From contig JAGTQM010000006.1 in assembly GCA_018396755.1 (NCBI GenBank), forward strand, positions 31,069-95,068: a stretch of 64,000 nucleotides of DNA, in the 5' to 3' direction. Below the pieces are notes generated by a model, which saw only the letters and a list, made by a program, of their open reading frames with translations, made no database searches and was not told where the DNA came from. Position 1 is the first letter of the stretch. Each line of letters starts with the position of its first letter. Both the position numbers and the translations under genes were made by a program. This document shows, in pieces, positions 18,360 through 25,918 of this stretch. This DNA comes from Candidatus Bathyarchaeota archaeon (GTDB lineage: Archaea > Thermoproteota > CALKCG01 > B24).

Positions 18360-18434
18360 GCGGCTGTGGTCTAGTCTGGTTAGGATTGAGGCCCTCCAAG
18401 CCTCAGATCGCGGGTTCAAATCCCGCCAGCCGCA
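18360..18434 (+). tRNA. tRNA-Gly (anticodon UCC)
   Basis: A complete cloverleaf of 75 bases: acceptor GCGGCTG/CAGCCGC, a four-pair D stem, anticodon stem GAGGC/GCCTC with loop CCTCCAA, and T stem GCGGG/CCCGC around TTCAAAT. The anticodon TCC at positions 34-36 reads GGN/GGA glycine codons. Position 33 is C where nearly all tRNAs have U. CCA is not encoded (A73 is followed by TATG). Confidence 0.9.
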
Positions 18435-18451
18435 TATGCTTTTACTCTACT

Positions 18452-20635
18452 TCACTTCCAAGGGAATTCTACTAGGTTTTTAACAGTGAATGTTCCAGTC
18501 AGCTGTATGTCTTCTGAAGAAGAGCCAACCATCACTTTAAACAAGCCTGGCTCTACGACACGTCGCATTTCGCGATTTAAGAACGACAGCATCTCCAACG
18601 TTAATGTAAACTCTACAATCGTTTCTTCACTGGGTTTTAACGTGATACGTTTAAACCCTTTAAGTTCTTTAACAGGTCTAGTTACACTTGCAACAATATC
18701 ATTCACATACAATTGTACAACTTCATCGCCTTCACGGTCGCCGATGTTCTTCACCTTAAGTTTGATCTTAACTTGGTCCTCAGGCTTTACTTCGCTAGGT
18801 GAAACTTCTAAATCGCTGTATTCAAACTTCGTATAGCTTAAGCCGTGTCCAAAGGGGAATAGTGGCGTATATGGTATGTCTAGGTACTTTGATGTCCACC
18901 TATCCGGAGATGGAGGTCTTCCCGTGTTCTTATGGTTGTAGTATATGGGCACCTGGCCAACGGTGCGTGGAAAAGTCACTGGAAGTTTGCCTCCTGGGTT
19001 GTAGTTTCCAAACAGTACATCTGCTATAGCGTAGCCTGCTTGAATCCCGGGGAACCAAGCCTCCACGATTGCAGGTATATGCTCTGCAGACCAAGATATT
19101 GATAAAGGTCTACCGTTCATTAAAACCTCAACCGTTGGAACACCAGTCTCATATACGGCTTTGACGAGTTCTTCTTGAACTCCTGGAAGACCTAGAAACG
19201 CTCTACATGCTGCTTCACCGCTCATATTTCTACTCTCACCGACGACTACAATCGCTACTTTACACTTTCTAGCTTTTTCAACAGCTTCTTTGAAGCCTTC
19301 AGTAGATTCTCCTTCTATGTCGCAACCTTTAGCGTACAGGGCTCTAGTTTCAGCTGAAGCTCTGCTTTTAATTCCCTCAAGGACTGTAACCACGTCTTTC
19401 GGATCGCCTAGGCAAGACCATGGGCCGAGCGGGGCTTCTCTATCGTCAGCTAAAGGACCTATAACGGCGATAGACTCTATATTCCTACTTAACGGTAGAA
19501 TACATCCATCATTCTTCAGTAAGACGATGGATTTCCTAGCTATTTCAAGAGCCGCTTCAACGTGTTCTCTGCACTTTACTATGCGTTTTGCACGTTCTGG
19601 GTCGACGTATGGGCGTTCGAATAAGCCGAGTCTAAACTTGATTTTAAGTATACGTTTAACCGCTTCGTTTATCCTTTCTTCAGATACCCTGCCGTCTTTA
19701 ACTAGTTGGAGGAGTGTTCTACGGTAAACGTCACCCTGCATATCCATATCTACACCGGCTTTTAATGCCTTCTCCGCAGCTTCAAAGATATCTCCGGCTA
19801 TTCCATGGTTGATAAGCTCGCCAATAGCATTCCAATCGCTTACGACAAATCCTTCAAACCCCCATTCATCGCGGAGAATTGTTTTAAGTGTAAACGGGTT
19901 GGCTGAAGCAGGTATACCGTTTAAATCGTTAAATGCGCTCATTATTGTTCCAGCACCAGCTTCAACAGCCGCTTTGAAAGGAGGCAGGTATATTTCTCTA
20001 AGCGTCCGCTCAGATACGTCTACAGTATTATAGTCTCTCCCTCCCTCGGCACCACCGTAAGCTACGTAGTGTTTTGGACACGCAACCACCGTATCTAAAT
20101 CTGAAAGCTCTCTCCCCTGGAAGCCTTCTACGATAGTCTTAGCCATGACTGAGCCCAAGTACGGGTCTTCACCAGCTCCTTCAGCTATCCTACCCCATCT
20201 TGGGTCTCTCGCAATATCAACCATAGGTGCGAAAGTCCAATGTACTCCTTCAGCGGCGGCTTCAGTAGCTGCTATTGAAGCAGTCTTCCTGACGAGGTCT
20301 GGGTCAAATGTGCTCGCCAATCCTAAAGGTATTGGGAATATGGTTTTATAGCCGTGTATAACATCTAAGCCGAACATCAAAGGTATGCCGAGCCTCGTTT
20401 TCTCAACAGCTATATTTTGAACCCTATTGGTTTCCTCGGCTCCGAAAACGTTTAAAAGAGATCCAATACGTCCATCTATGATCATCTTCTCGTATTCACT
20501 TGTAAAACCGCTGTACTGGCATAATTGTCCAATCTTCTCTTCAAGCGTCATTCTACTGAGGAGGTCTTCAACCCTCTTATCGATCGGCTGGCTTGGGTCT
20601 AAATAGATGGGTTTCACATTTTCAGCTTCTCGCAA
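18452..20635 (-). CDS. Glycoside hydrolase family 3 beta-glucosidase/xylosidase
   Basis: A 727-residue GH3 enzyme. The N-terminal TIM barrel includes FGLDVIHGYKTIFP near 92, the substrate-binding KHYVAYGGAEGGRDYN near 190 and the nucleophile region GFVVSDWNAI with the catalytic aspartate near 265. The middle alpha/beta sandwich starts near 365 (KSIVLLKND) and the C-terminal fibronectin-III-like domain spans about 630-720. No signal peptide is seen, so it probably acts inside the cell on imported oligosaccharides, releasing glucose or xylose; a xylose product would suit the nearby xylulokinase-like gene. It is monocistronic. Confidence 0.92.
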   Translation of the reverse strand: MREAENVKPIYLDPSQPIDKRVEDLLSRMTLEEKIGQLCQYSGFTSEYEKMIIDGRIGSLLNVFGAEETNRVQNIAVEKTRLGIPLMFGLDVIHGYKTIFPIPLGLASTFDPDLVRKTASIAATEAAAEGVHWTFAPMVDIARDPRWGRIAEGAGEDPYLGSVMAKTIVEGFQGRELSDLDTVVACPKHYVAYGGAEGGRDYNTVDVSERTLREIYLPPFKAAVEAGAGTIMSAFNDLNGIPASANPFTLKTILRDEWGFEGFVVSDWNAIGELINHGIAGDIFEAAEKALKAGVDMDMQGDVYRRTLLQLVKDGRVSEERINEAVKRILKIKFRLGLFERPYVDPERAKRIVKCREHVEAALEIARKSIVLLKNDGCILPLSRNIESIAVIGPLADDREAPLGPWSCLGDPKDVVTVLEGIKSRASAETRALYAKGCDIEGESTEGFKEAVEKARKCKVAIVVVGESRNMSGEAACRAFLGLPGVQEELVKAVYETGVPTVEVLMNGRPLSISWSAEHIPAIVEAWFPGIQAGYAIADVLFGNYNPGGKLPVTFPRTVGQVPIYYNHKNTGRPPSPDRWTSKYLDIPYTPLFPFGHGLSYTKFEYSDLEVSPSEVKPEDQVKIKLKVKNIGDREGDEVVQLYVNDIVASVTRPVKELKGFKRITLKPSEETIVEFTLTLEMLSFLNREMRRVVEPGLFKVMVGSSSEDIQLTGTFTVKNLVEFPWK

Positions 20636-20804
20636 CGGTACATCCCCTCAATCTACATTTAGCCTATTTACGTCTATAAGGCTAATGGTTTAAACATCTA
20701 CCGTAGGATCACCGTGAAAATTCAACCTTGAAACTGTCCGCTTTGCAATCGATATTTAGAAGTTGATGACACTGTTTCGACCGATTGATAAAAAGGGTCG
20801 GGCG

Positions 20805-21317
20805 TCATATGACTAGTAAAAGAGCATAGTAGGTCGGCGTCTCATCATGACTACGAAGCACATGTATATTTAAACCAGCTCTTCTAACAGTTGAGTAGAC
20901 GTCTATTCCACAAGCCTCCATAGATGGTCTAGCAAGCTCCGGATTGCGGCAATAGTCTAAACTACACTCGTCACATAGTGTACATGGTCCTGCAACCATG
21001 GCGAAGGTTGAGTGATACCCGGATAGGAAGGCTTCTCTCTCAAGCTTAGCCATGGCTCTGTGGATGTCTGAATCTGGTGGGAAACGTACTAGAATTGCGT
21101 ACTTGTAGCATGAAAGTATTCTCCTCGTTTGATCCGGTGTTGGAGAATAGGGCGGACATGTGAGGCTTTTACCATATCCATCGCAGCCGTATTGACACTT
21201 AAGTCGAACCCAATCTGCCACTACTACGTCTTCCGCTTTAATGACTTTAGCCTCTTCAGCTCCAAGCTCTAGAGCAATTTTACAGAGTTTTCCTAAATCC
21301 TCTTGAAGACTACTCAT
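20805..21317 (-). CDS. DUF2284 cysteine-rich putative metal-binding protein
   Basis: A 170-residue protein matching the DUF2284 family of predicted metal-binding proteins in anaerobic archaea and bacteria. Cysteines cluster at the N-terminal half (CQYGCDGYG and TCPPYSPTP near 39-57) and the C-terminal half (CTLCDECSLDYC near 112-123, EACGID near 135). The pattern suggests one or two iron-sulfur clusters or zinc sites. Function is unknown. It diverges from the moaD-moaE pair with about 100 bases between, so a link with molybdenum or tungsten cofactor use is possible but unproved. Confidence 0.75.
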   Translation of the reverse strand: MSSLQEDLGKLCKIALELGAEEAKVIKAEDVVVADWVRLKCQYGCDGYGKSLTCPPYSPTPDQTRRILSCYKYAILVRFPPDSDIHRAMAKLEREAFLSGYHSTFAMVAGPCTLCDECSLDYCRNPELARPSMEACGIDVYSTVRRAGLNIHVLRSHDETPTYYALLLVI

Positions 21318-21419
21318 TTTGACCGCTGTTAATTTGATCGGTCGTCGATTTAAGCTTATTTTTAAACTGGACTTAGAAAGACTATATATTTAAGTTGCTA
21401 CTAGCCTTATTGAAGGCTG

Positions 21420-21701
21420 ATGGTTAAAATTAAAGTGAGGTTTTACGCGAGTTTAAGGGATGAAATTGGTGTTGGAGAGTTTTCCGTCTATTTGAATGAT
21501 GGCTCGTTCAATTCTCTCATGAATAATCTTAGAGCATTGTTGGGCGATAGAGTAAATAGACTGTTCTCAGAGGGTGGAATGTTGAGGAACGGTTTAATCG
21601 TTTCCGTCAATAATACTATCGTTTACTTGTCGAAGATTCAGGAGCTTAAATTGCGTGAAAACGACGTGGTTGATTTCATGCCTGCCCCCTCGGGTGGTTG
21701 A
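21420..21701 (+). CDS. moaD: MoaD/ThiS-family ubiquitin-like sulfur carrier (copy 1)
   Basis: A 93-residue beta-grasp protein ending in PSGG, the diglycine tail that is adenylated and thiocarboxylated. The start VKIKVRFYASLRDEIGVGEF is typical for MoaD. The next gene is MoaE, so this copy is the best candidate for the sulfur carrier of molybdopterin (molybdenum or tungsten) cofactor synthesis. It is one of four such proteins in the window. The TGA stop and the next start are separated by one base. Confidence 0.88.
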   Translation: MVKIKVRFYASLRDEIGVGEFSVYLNDGSFNSLMNNLRALLGDRVNRLFSEGGMLRNGLIVSVNNTIVYLSKIQELKLRENDVVDFMPAPSGG

Positions 21702-21702
21702 A

Positions 21703-22110
21703 TTGAAGGTTAAAGTAGACCGGGAGTTGGATCCGCTTCCGACTTTAATAGAGCATTTGAAACAGTCTTCGGATGAGGTTGGAGCTGTAGCTGTATTCAT
21801 AGGTGTTGTCCGAGGGGTTAGTGATGGTGAGAAGGTGTTGAAGCTTAGCTATGAGGCGCATGAGGCTTTAGCACCTAGGGTTTTAAAGGATGTAGTGGAG
21901 GATGTTAAAGAGAAGTATGGGCTGATAGATGCTGCGGCTGAGCATAGGCTTGGAGATGTTTCAGTTGGAGAAGATATAATGTACGTCTTAGTCGCATCTA
22001 GGCATCGAGATGAAGCGTATAAGGCTTTAATCGAACTAGTTGATAGGATAAAACGTGAAGTACCTATCTGGAAGAAAGAGTATACTGAGAAAAGTGTTAA
22101 ATGGCTGTGA
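21703..22110 (+). CDS. moaE: Molybdopterin synthase catalytic subunit
   Basis: About 135 residues, the large subunit of molybdopterin synthase, which uses the MoaD thiocarboxylate to make the dithiolene. Conserved parts are AVFIGVVRG near 28, LSYEAHEA near 47, AEHRLGDVSVGE near 84, SRHRDEAY near 103 and the C-terminal VPIWKKEY with the catalytic lysine. I chose TTG at 21703, just after the moaD stop; GTG at 21694 is an alternative and an upstream ATG at 21655 would overlap moaD by about 47 bases. Confidence 0.92.
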   Translation: MKVKVDRELDPLPTLIEHLKQSSDEVGAVAVFIGVVRGVSDGEKVLKLSYEAHEALAPRVLKDVVEDVKEKYGLIDAAAEHRLGDVSVGEDIMYVLVASRHRDEAYKALIELVDRIKREVPIWKKEYTEKSVKWL

Positions 22111-22149
22111 GGGATGTTTTCCTAAGCAATGTCTTATGGGGAATAGCTC

Positions 22150-23073
22150 TTATTTTGAAAGTTTAAGCATTCTCTCTATTGCAGACCTGGATTTTTCAGC
22201 TATGTGGTCTGGCACTTTAACTACGGGTTTCTTCTTCTCAAGAGCATGGTAGACTTTCTCAAGCGTATGAAGCTTCATACTGTCGCATGCGGCGTTTTTA
22301 AGCGCAGGGATATATTCCCTATCTGGGAGCTCCCTCTTCAAGCGGTCTACTAGGCCGATTTCAGTCGCAATTATAAACTCTTTTGAAGTAGATTCAAGGC
22401 ATCTCTTACACATTTGCTCTGTGCTTCCGATGAAGTCTGCTATGTCTTGAACTTCTGGATCACACTCCGGATGCACTAGCACTTCAGCATTTGGATGCTT
22501 CTTCTTAAGAGCGAGAATATCCTCCGCTCGGAACATCTTATGTACGATACAGTAGCCGTTTTCAGGTATTGGAATTATCTCTTTGCCTGGGCAGTGTTTA
22601 GCCGTATACCAGGCTAGATTACGGTCCGGTCCGAATAAAACCCTAGTAGAGTTGAGTTTGCTTGCTATTTTTGAGGCGTTTGAAGACGTACATATTACGT
22701 CTGCTTCAGCTTTGGCTTCAGCTAAAGTGTTAACGTACAGCATGACTTCGGCATCTGAATACTTCTTCTTCGCTTCAACCACTATGTTTGCAGGTAGCTG
22801 CGCAGCCATAGGGCATCTAGCTTCAACATCTGGAATTATAACCAGTTTATCCGGGTTCAGTATGGATGCGGTTTCAGCCATAAAATCAACACCGCAGAAG
22901 ACTATGTACTTAAAGTCTTCAACCTTAGTCGCTGTAAGACACAATTGTAGAGAGTCTCCGACGAAGTCCGCTATCTCCTGAATCTCTGGACGTTGGTAAT
23001 TGTGGGCTAAAATCAGAGTCTTCTCCTTCTCTTTCAACTGGAGGATTTTCCTCTGAACTTGGGAAAGTGTCAT
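22150..23073 (-). CDS. nadA: Quinolinate synthase A
   Basis: A 307-residue [4Fe-4S] enzyme condensing iminoaspartate with dihydroxyacetone phosphate to quinolinate in NAD synthesis. The N-terminal ILAHNYQRPEIQEIADFVGDSLQL is diagnostic. The three cluster cysteines are those in VFCGVDFMAETA near 80, VHPECDPEVQ near 200 and NAACDSMK near 288. No nadB or nadC lies close by. It converges on moaE with a 39-base gap. Confidence 0.95.
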   Translation of the reverse strand: MTLSQVQRKILQLKEKEKTLILAHNYQRPEIQEIADFVGDSLQLCLTATKVEDFKYIVFCGVDFMAETASILNPDKLVIIPDVEARCPMAAQLPANIVVEAKKKYSDAEVMLYVNTLAEAKAEADVICTSSNASKIASKLNSTRVLFGPDRNLAWYTAKHCPGKEIIPIPENGYCIVHKMFRAEDILALKKKHPNAEVLVHPECDPEVQDIADFIGSTEQMCKRCLESTSKEFIIATEIGLVDRLKRELPDREYIPALKNAACDSMKLHTLEKVYHALEKKKPVVKVPDHIAEKSRSAIERMLKLSK

Positions 23074-23304
23074 TGCTTATCCGCCCATAACGTCGTTATT
23101 AGTCTTCATTTCTAGAAACGACTTATAAATGTTTCTCTAAGCAGGATATATGTACATTGCTCTAGACCTCTACGACTGTAGGTTTAGAAACTTAAACAAA
23201 CCTCTAGATTTTCCGCAAAGCCCCTCGCCTCCTAAAGCGAATAGCATCTAAAGTCATTCCGGCTTCTCTGGATGTCGGCTTCAGTTTAGTCATCGCAATG
23301 TACT

Positions 23305-23517
23305 TTATGGTAGTTGTATACGTTTAAACTTCTCACTAGCTTGTTCTCCACCTACCCCCAATTCTCCCTTGGAACTTCATGTATGAGGACTTCGACTGCT
23401 TCTGTTGGTATGCCTAGTTCGGTGAAAAGCTCAGTTATACCTACTATAATCTTCTTCAAAATATTTCTGGAAAACTGCTTTTCTCCTCACCAGGAAAGGT
23501 AAACTTTACTCTGCCAT
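23305..23517 (-). pseudogene. Decayed 4-oxalocrotonate tautomerase-like gene
   Basis: Three reading frames in order on the minus strand rebuild a 4-OT-like protein: RVKFTFPGEE at the start, then ILKKIIVGITELFTELGIP and EAVEVLIHEVPRENWG, then VGGEQASEKFKRIQLP. The middle piece stops at TAG directly after NWG, and a one-base shift restores the conserved VGG. The N-terminal methionine frame is also shifted. At least two or three single-base frameshifts inactivate it. Family members are 60-80 residues with catalytic Pro1; that residue is no longer readable. Confidence 0.7.
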
Positions 23518-23593
23518 AGAAATCCAAAATTTTAATTGAATATGCGAACCTTCAATAAGTTAAAAGCTACCTAGCTTCTCAATATGGTGTAGT

Positions 23594-23830
23594 TTAGCCG
23601 CCGACTATTGCAGGCATTATCGTCACTTCATCCCCATCATTGATGGGGTGGTCTTGCTTTACGGCTTTACCGTTTACGAGAACAACCTCCTGCGTTAAAT
23701 CGAAGCCTTTAATCTGCTCAGAGAGTTTGCTTATAAGGTCTTTTACAGTAGCTTCTTCCTTAAGTTCCACCTCTAACCTACTGCCGAGTTTTTGAGCTAT
23801 AAACCCATACGTATTGACTTTAACCTTCAA
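23594..23830 (-). CDS. MoaD/ThiS-family ubiquitin-like sulfur carrier (copy 2)
   Basis: A 78-residue beta-grasp protein with KVNTYGFIAQKLGSRLEVEL at the start, LVNGKAV in the middle and the C-terminal diglycine PAIVGG. It diverges from the E1-like gene at 23918, with under 90 bases between, so this copy may be the main substrate of that enzyme. It could serve tRNA thiolation, thiamine or cofactor synthesis, or protein tagging as a SAMP; sequence alone does not decide. Confidence 0.85.
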   Translation of the reverse strand: MKVKVNTYGFIAQKLGSRLEVELKEEATVKDLISKLSEQIKGFDLTQEVVLVNGKAVKQDHPINDGDEVTIMPAIVGG

Positions 23831-23917
23831 CTTTAAAAATATCTATAACTTGGCTTATTATAAGCATTTTTCCAGTCTAGGGGAAGGTTTATGATTTGAA
23901 TAGTCAATGTTTAATTG

Positions 23918-24664
23918 ATGAGTCTATCGGCTTCTGAACTTGAACGCTACGATAGGCAGATCCGTATACCCGGCTTCGGAGTAGAAGGTCAAATGAAGCT
24001 TAAGAATTCTAAAGTCGCTGTTGTAGGCGTTGGAGGATTGGGCTGTGCAGTATCCATATACCTTGTAGCAGCTGGAGTCGGCAGAGTAGTACTCATAGAC
24101 AAGGAGAAGTTTGAACTCAACAATTTAAACAGACAGGTTCTTGGGTATCAATCGGATTTAGGTAAGCTTAAAGTAGAAGCTGCAAAAGCCAAGCTTAAAG
24201 AGCTTAACCCCGAAGTCGAAGTCGAAGCCGTTCCAGTTGAATTATCTGAAAGAAACATAGACAAGGTTATAAGCAATATGGATATAGTCGTAGATTGCCT
24301 AGATAATTGGGAGACTAGGCTTCTCATAAACGACTACTGCGTATCGAAAAACATCCCCCTCATCCACGCGGCAGTCTCAGAATTCTACGGTCAAATCACC
24401 ACTGTAATCCCCGGGAGAGGACCATGCCTCAGATGCGTCTTCCATAAAATTCCAACCATTCAAACCGAAGTCATTCCGATAATTGGAGCCGTTCCAGGGG
24501 TATTAGCCTCCCTCGAAGTCGTAGAAGCAATCAAACTGTTAACGGGAATAGGTGAACCTTTAGTTGGAAGAATACTCTTCCTAGATTTCAGGAGAATGAG
24601 TTTCGACATAATCCAGCTATCTAAAAGGGAGGACTGCCCTACGTGCGATGAAACAACATCTTAA
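23918..24664 (+). CDS. E1-like ThiF/MoeB/UbaA adenylyltransferase
   Basis: A 248-residue enzyme that adenylates the C-terminal glycine of ubiquitin-like proteins. Motifs: RYDRQIRIPGFG at residues 10-21, the ATP loop GVGGLGC near 37-43, NNLNRQVL near 68, and a zinc site from CLRC near 171 and CPTCDE near the C-terminus. It is a single-domain form without rhodanese. No second E1 was seen in the window, so it may serve several of the four carriers, as UbaA does in haloarchaea. ATG 23918 is preferred to the TTG one codon before. Confidence 0.9.
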   Translation: MSLSASELERYDRQIRIPGFGVEGQMKLKNSKVAVVGVGGLGCAVSIYLVAAGVGRVVLIDKEKFELNNLNRQVLGYQSDLGKLKVEAAKAKLKELNPEVEVEAVPVELSERNIDKVISNMDIVVDCLDNWETRLLINDYCVSKNIPLIHAAVSEFYGQITTVIPGRGPCLRCVFHKIPTIQTEVIPIIGAVPGVLASLEVVEAIKLLTGIGEPLVGRILFLDFRRMSFDIIQLSKREDCPTCDETTS

Positions 24665-24755
24665 AACAATGCCACCATCTTTCCAAGACTAAGGATGTTA
24701 AACTTAATACGTGGAGATTCCCGTAAATCCACAGATTAGCTCCATCTCGATTAAG

Positions 24756-24879
24756 CTAACGCTTGAAATTTCTACGCTGATTTTTCTCCTTTTTGGAGAT
24801 TTTTTCAGGAACAGTGTGGTTGAGGTCATACTCGTTTAAATATGCAAAAATTACGTCATTTCCCAATAGGGGCATTCAC
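24756..24879 (-). pseudogene. N-terminal relic of a PIN-domain toxin
   Basis: On the minus strand GTG at 24879 begins VNAPIG, and a neighbouring frame continues GNDVIFAYLNEYDLNHTVPEKI before it stops at 24756. This resembles the first 30 residues of a VapC toxin (PIN domains open with a strand and an early acidic residue). The rest of the domain is missing. It follows the decayed AbrB gene by four bases, as a toxin follows its antitoxin. Confidence 0.5.
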
Positions 24880-24882
24880 GGC

Positions 24883-25123
24883 TCAGCCCCCCTTCTTTAC
24901 CTCTTTTCCAGCGGCGAGCTCTACCTGTTTTCTCAACTCTCTGAATGGTTTTTCGATGTTGAATACGCCGTGAAGGACTTGAAACGGATTAGATGGAAGC
25001 GGGATTATTTTGAGGTGATCTCCAGCATTTATAACCAAGACTTTTCCCCCCAATGTTTAGGGATTCTCGAATCTCTTTCGGCAATATTAACCTTCCCTTG
25101 CTGTCTAGTTCAAGAATGCTCAA
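24883..25123 (-). pseudogene. Frameshifted AbrB-family antitoxin
   Basis: From TTG at 25123, with GGTGGAG upstream, the frame gives LSILELDSKGRLILPKEIRESLNIGGK, a complete AbrB/SpoVT swapped-hairpin start. Within the run GGGGGGAAAA near 25040 the frame shifts by one base, after which KVLVINAGDHLKIIPLPS and a long helical tail ending KEVKKGG follow in another frame. It is the antitoxin of the PIN relic next to it. A longer open frame on the opposite strand is only its shadow. Confidence 0.65.
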
Positions 25124-25381
25124 TTTTCTCCACCTAGTTATTTTTAATTTCTAGTGGGACTTAAACTCTATTACCTTTTTAATGGAATAAATTCCACATT
25201 GCACAAATCCAATAAGTGAAGTTCAGCATCTTCTCAAACCGTCCCTAGAGCGTATTCGTCTCATAGTCGTTTCTCGTCACTCTCTACGACTGAAGACAGG
25301 AGACTCTCAGTTTTCATAGAGGCAGTTTTCGACTACATGACAACAATCAATAGCGTAATGCTTTTTAGGAGGATGAATTAA

Positions 25382-25687
25382 TTTGAAGGTTTTGGTGGGA
25401 AGACGAAGGTTAAAGTCAAATATTTCGCTTTTCTAAGAGAATTTACGGGGAAGCGTGAGGATTCAATCGAATTAGAAGAAGGTACGTCTGTTGGGGAACT
25501 TTTGGAAATGCTCTCAGCTAAGTACGGTGAGAAGTTTAGAGATTACTTATACGGAGTCGGTGAATTTGAAGGATTATCCCTCAACTTCCTACTGAACGGG
25601 AGAAACATCTCCCTTAGCGAAGGGTTTAAGACGAGACTTCAAGATGGAGATATTCTATCGATCCTCCCTCCCGTAGCTGGAGGATAA
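25382..25687 (+). CDS. MoaD/ThiS-family carrier (copy 3), start unclear or frameshifted
   Basis: The frame open from 25382 encodes KVKVKYFAFLREFTGKRED, SLNFLLNGRNI and the C-terminal LPPVAGG, a full beta-grasp carrier with diglycine. There is no in-frame ATG, GTG or TTG before the conserved N-terminus; the first in-frame ATG is at 25502, which would delete a third of the domain. A strong AGGAGG at 25367-25372 precedes TTG 25383, which is in another frame and opens LKVLVGR. A one-base shift between 25386 and 25409 would join them. It is either a recent pseudogene, a sequencing error, or uses a rare start codon. Confidence 0.6.
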   Translation, partial: FEGFGGKTKVKVKYFAFLREFTGKREDSIELEEGTSVGELLEMLSAKYGEKFRDYLYGVGEFEGLSLNFLLNGRNISLSEGFKTRLQDGDILSILPPVAGG

Positions 25688-25918
25688 GACTCACGTCCAT
25701 AACTATAACATCTACATCGGTCGATCTATGAAGTTTATGGTAGATAGTTTTTCAAGAATGTGGAAAGCCTCCTTATTTAGAGCTTTAGCAATAAGTATAC
25801 TATTTTTCACGGGAAAACTGAGAAACCGTTCAACTTTAGAGCGCTTAAATCCGGTTTTAAACGTGTAAAGCCACGTATTGAATGGAATTAACAGTGTTTC
25901 CAACACTCCGTCTTATCG

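Noticed and set aside
18486..18836. Plus-strand frame inside the GH3 gene
   Set aside because: Shadow of a well-supported gene; the protein has no recognisable features.
24793..25137. Plus-strand open frame of 114 codons
   Set aside because: It is antisense to the AbrB and PIN relics, shows no domain and has unusual composition.
25712..25906. Minus-strand 64-codon open frame after the xylulokinase gene
   Set aside because: No domain, no ribosome-binding site and no TATA box were found, so it is not called.
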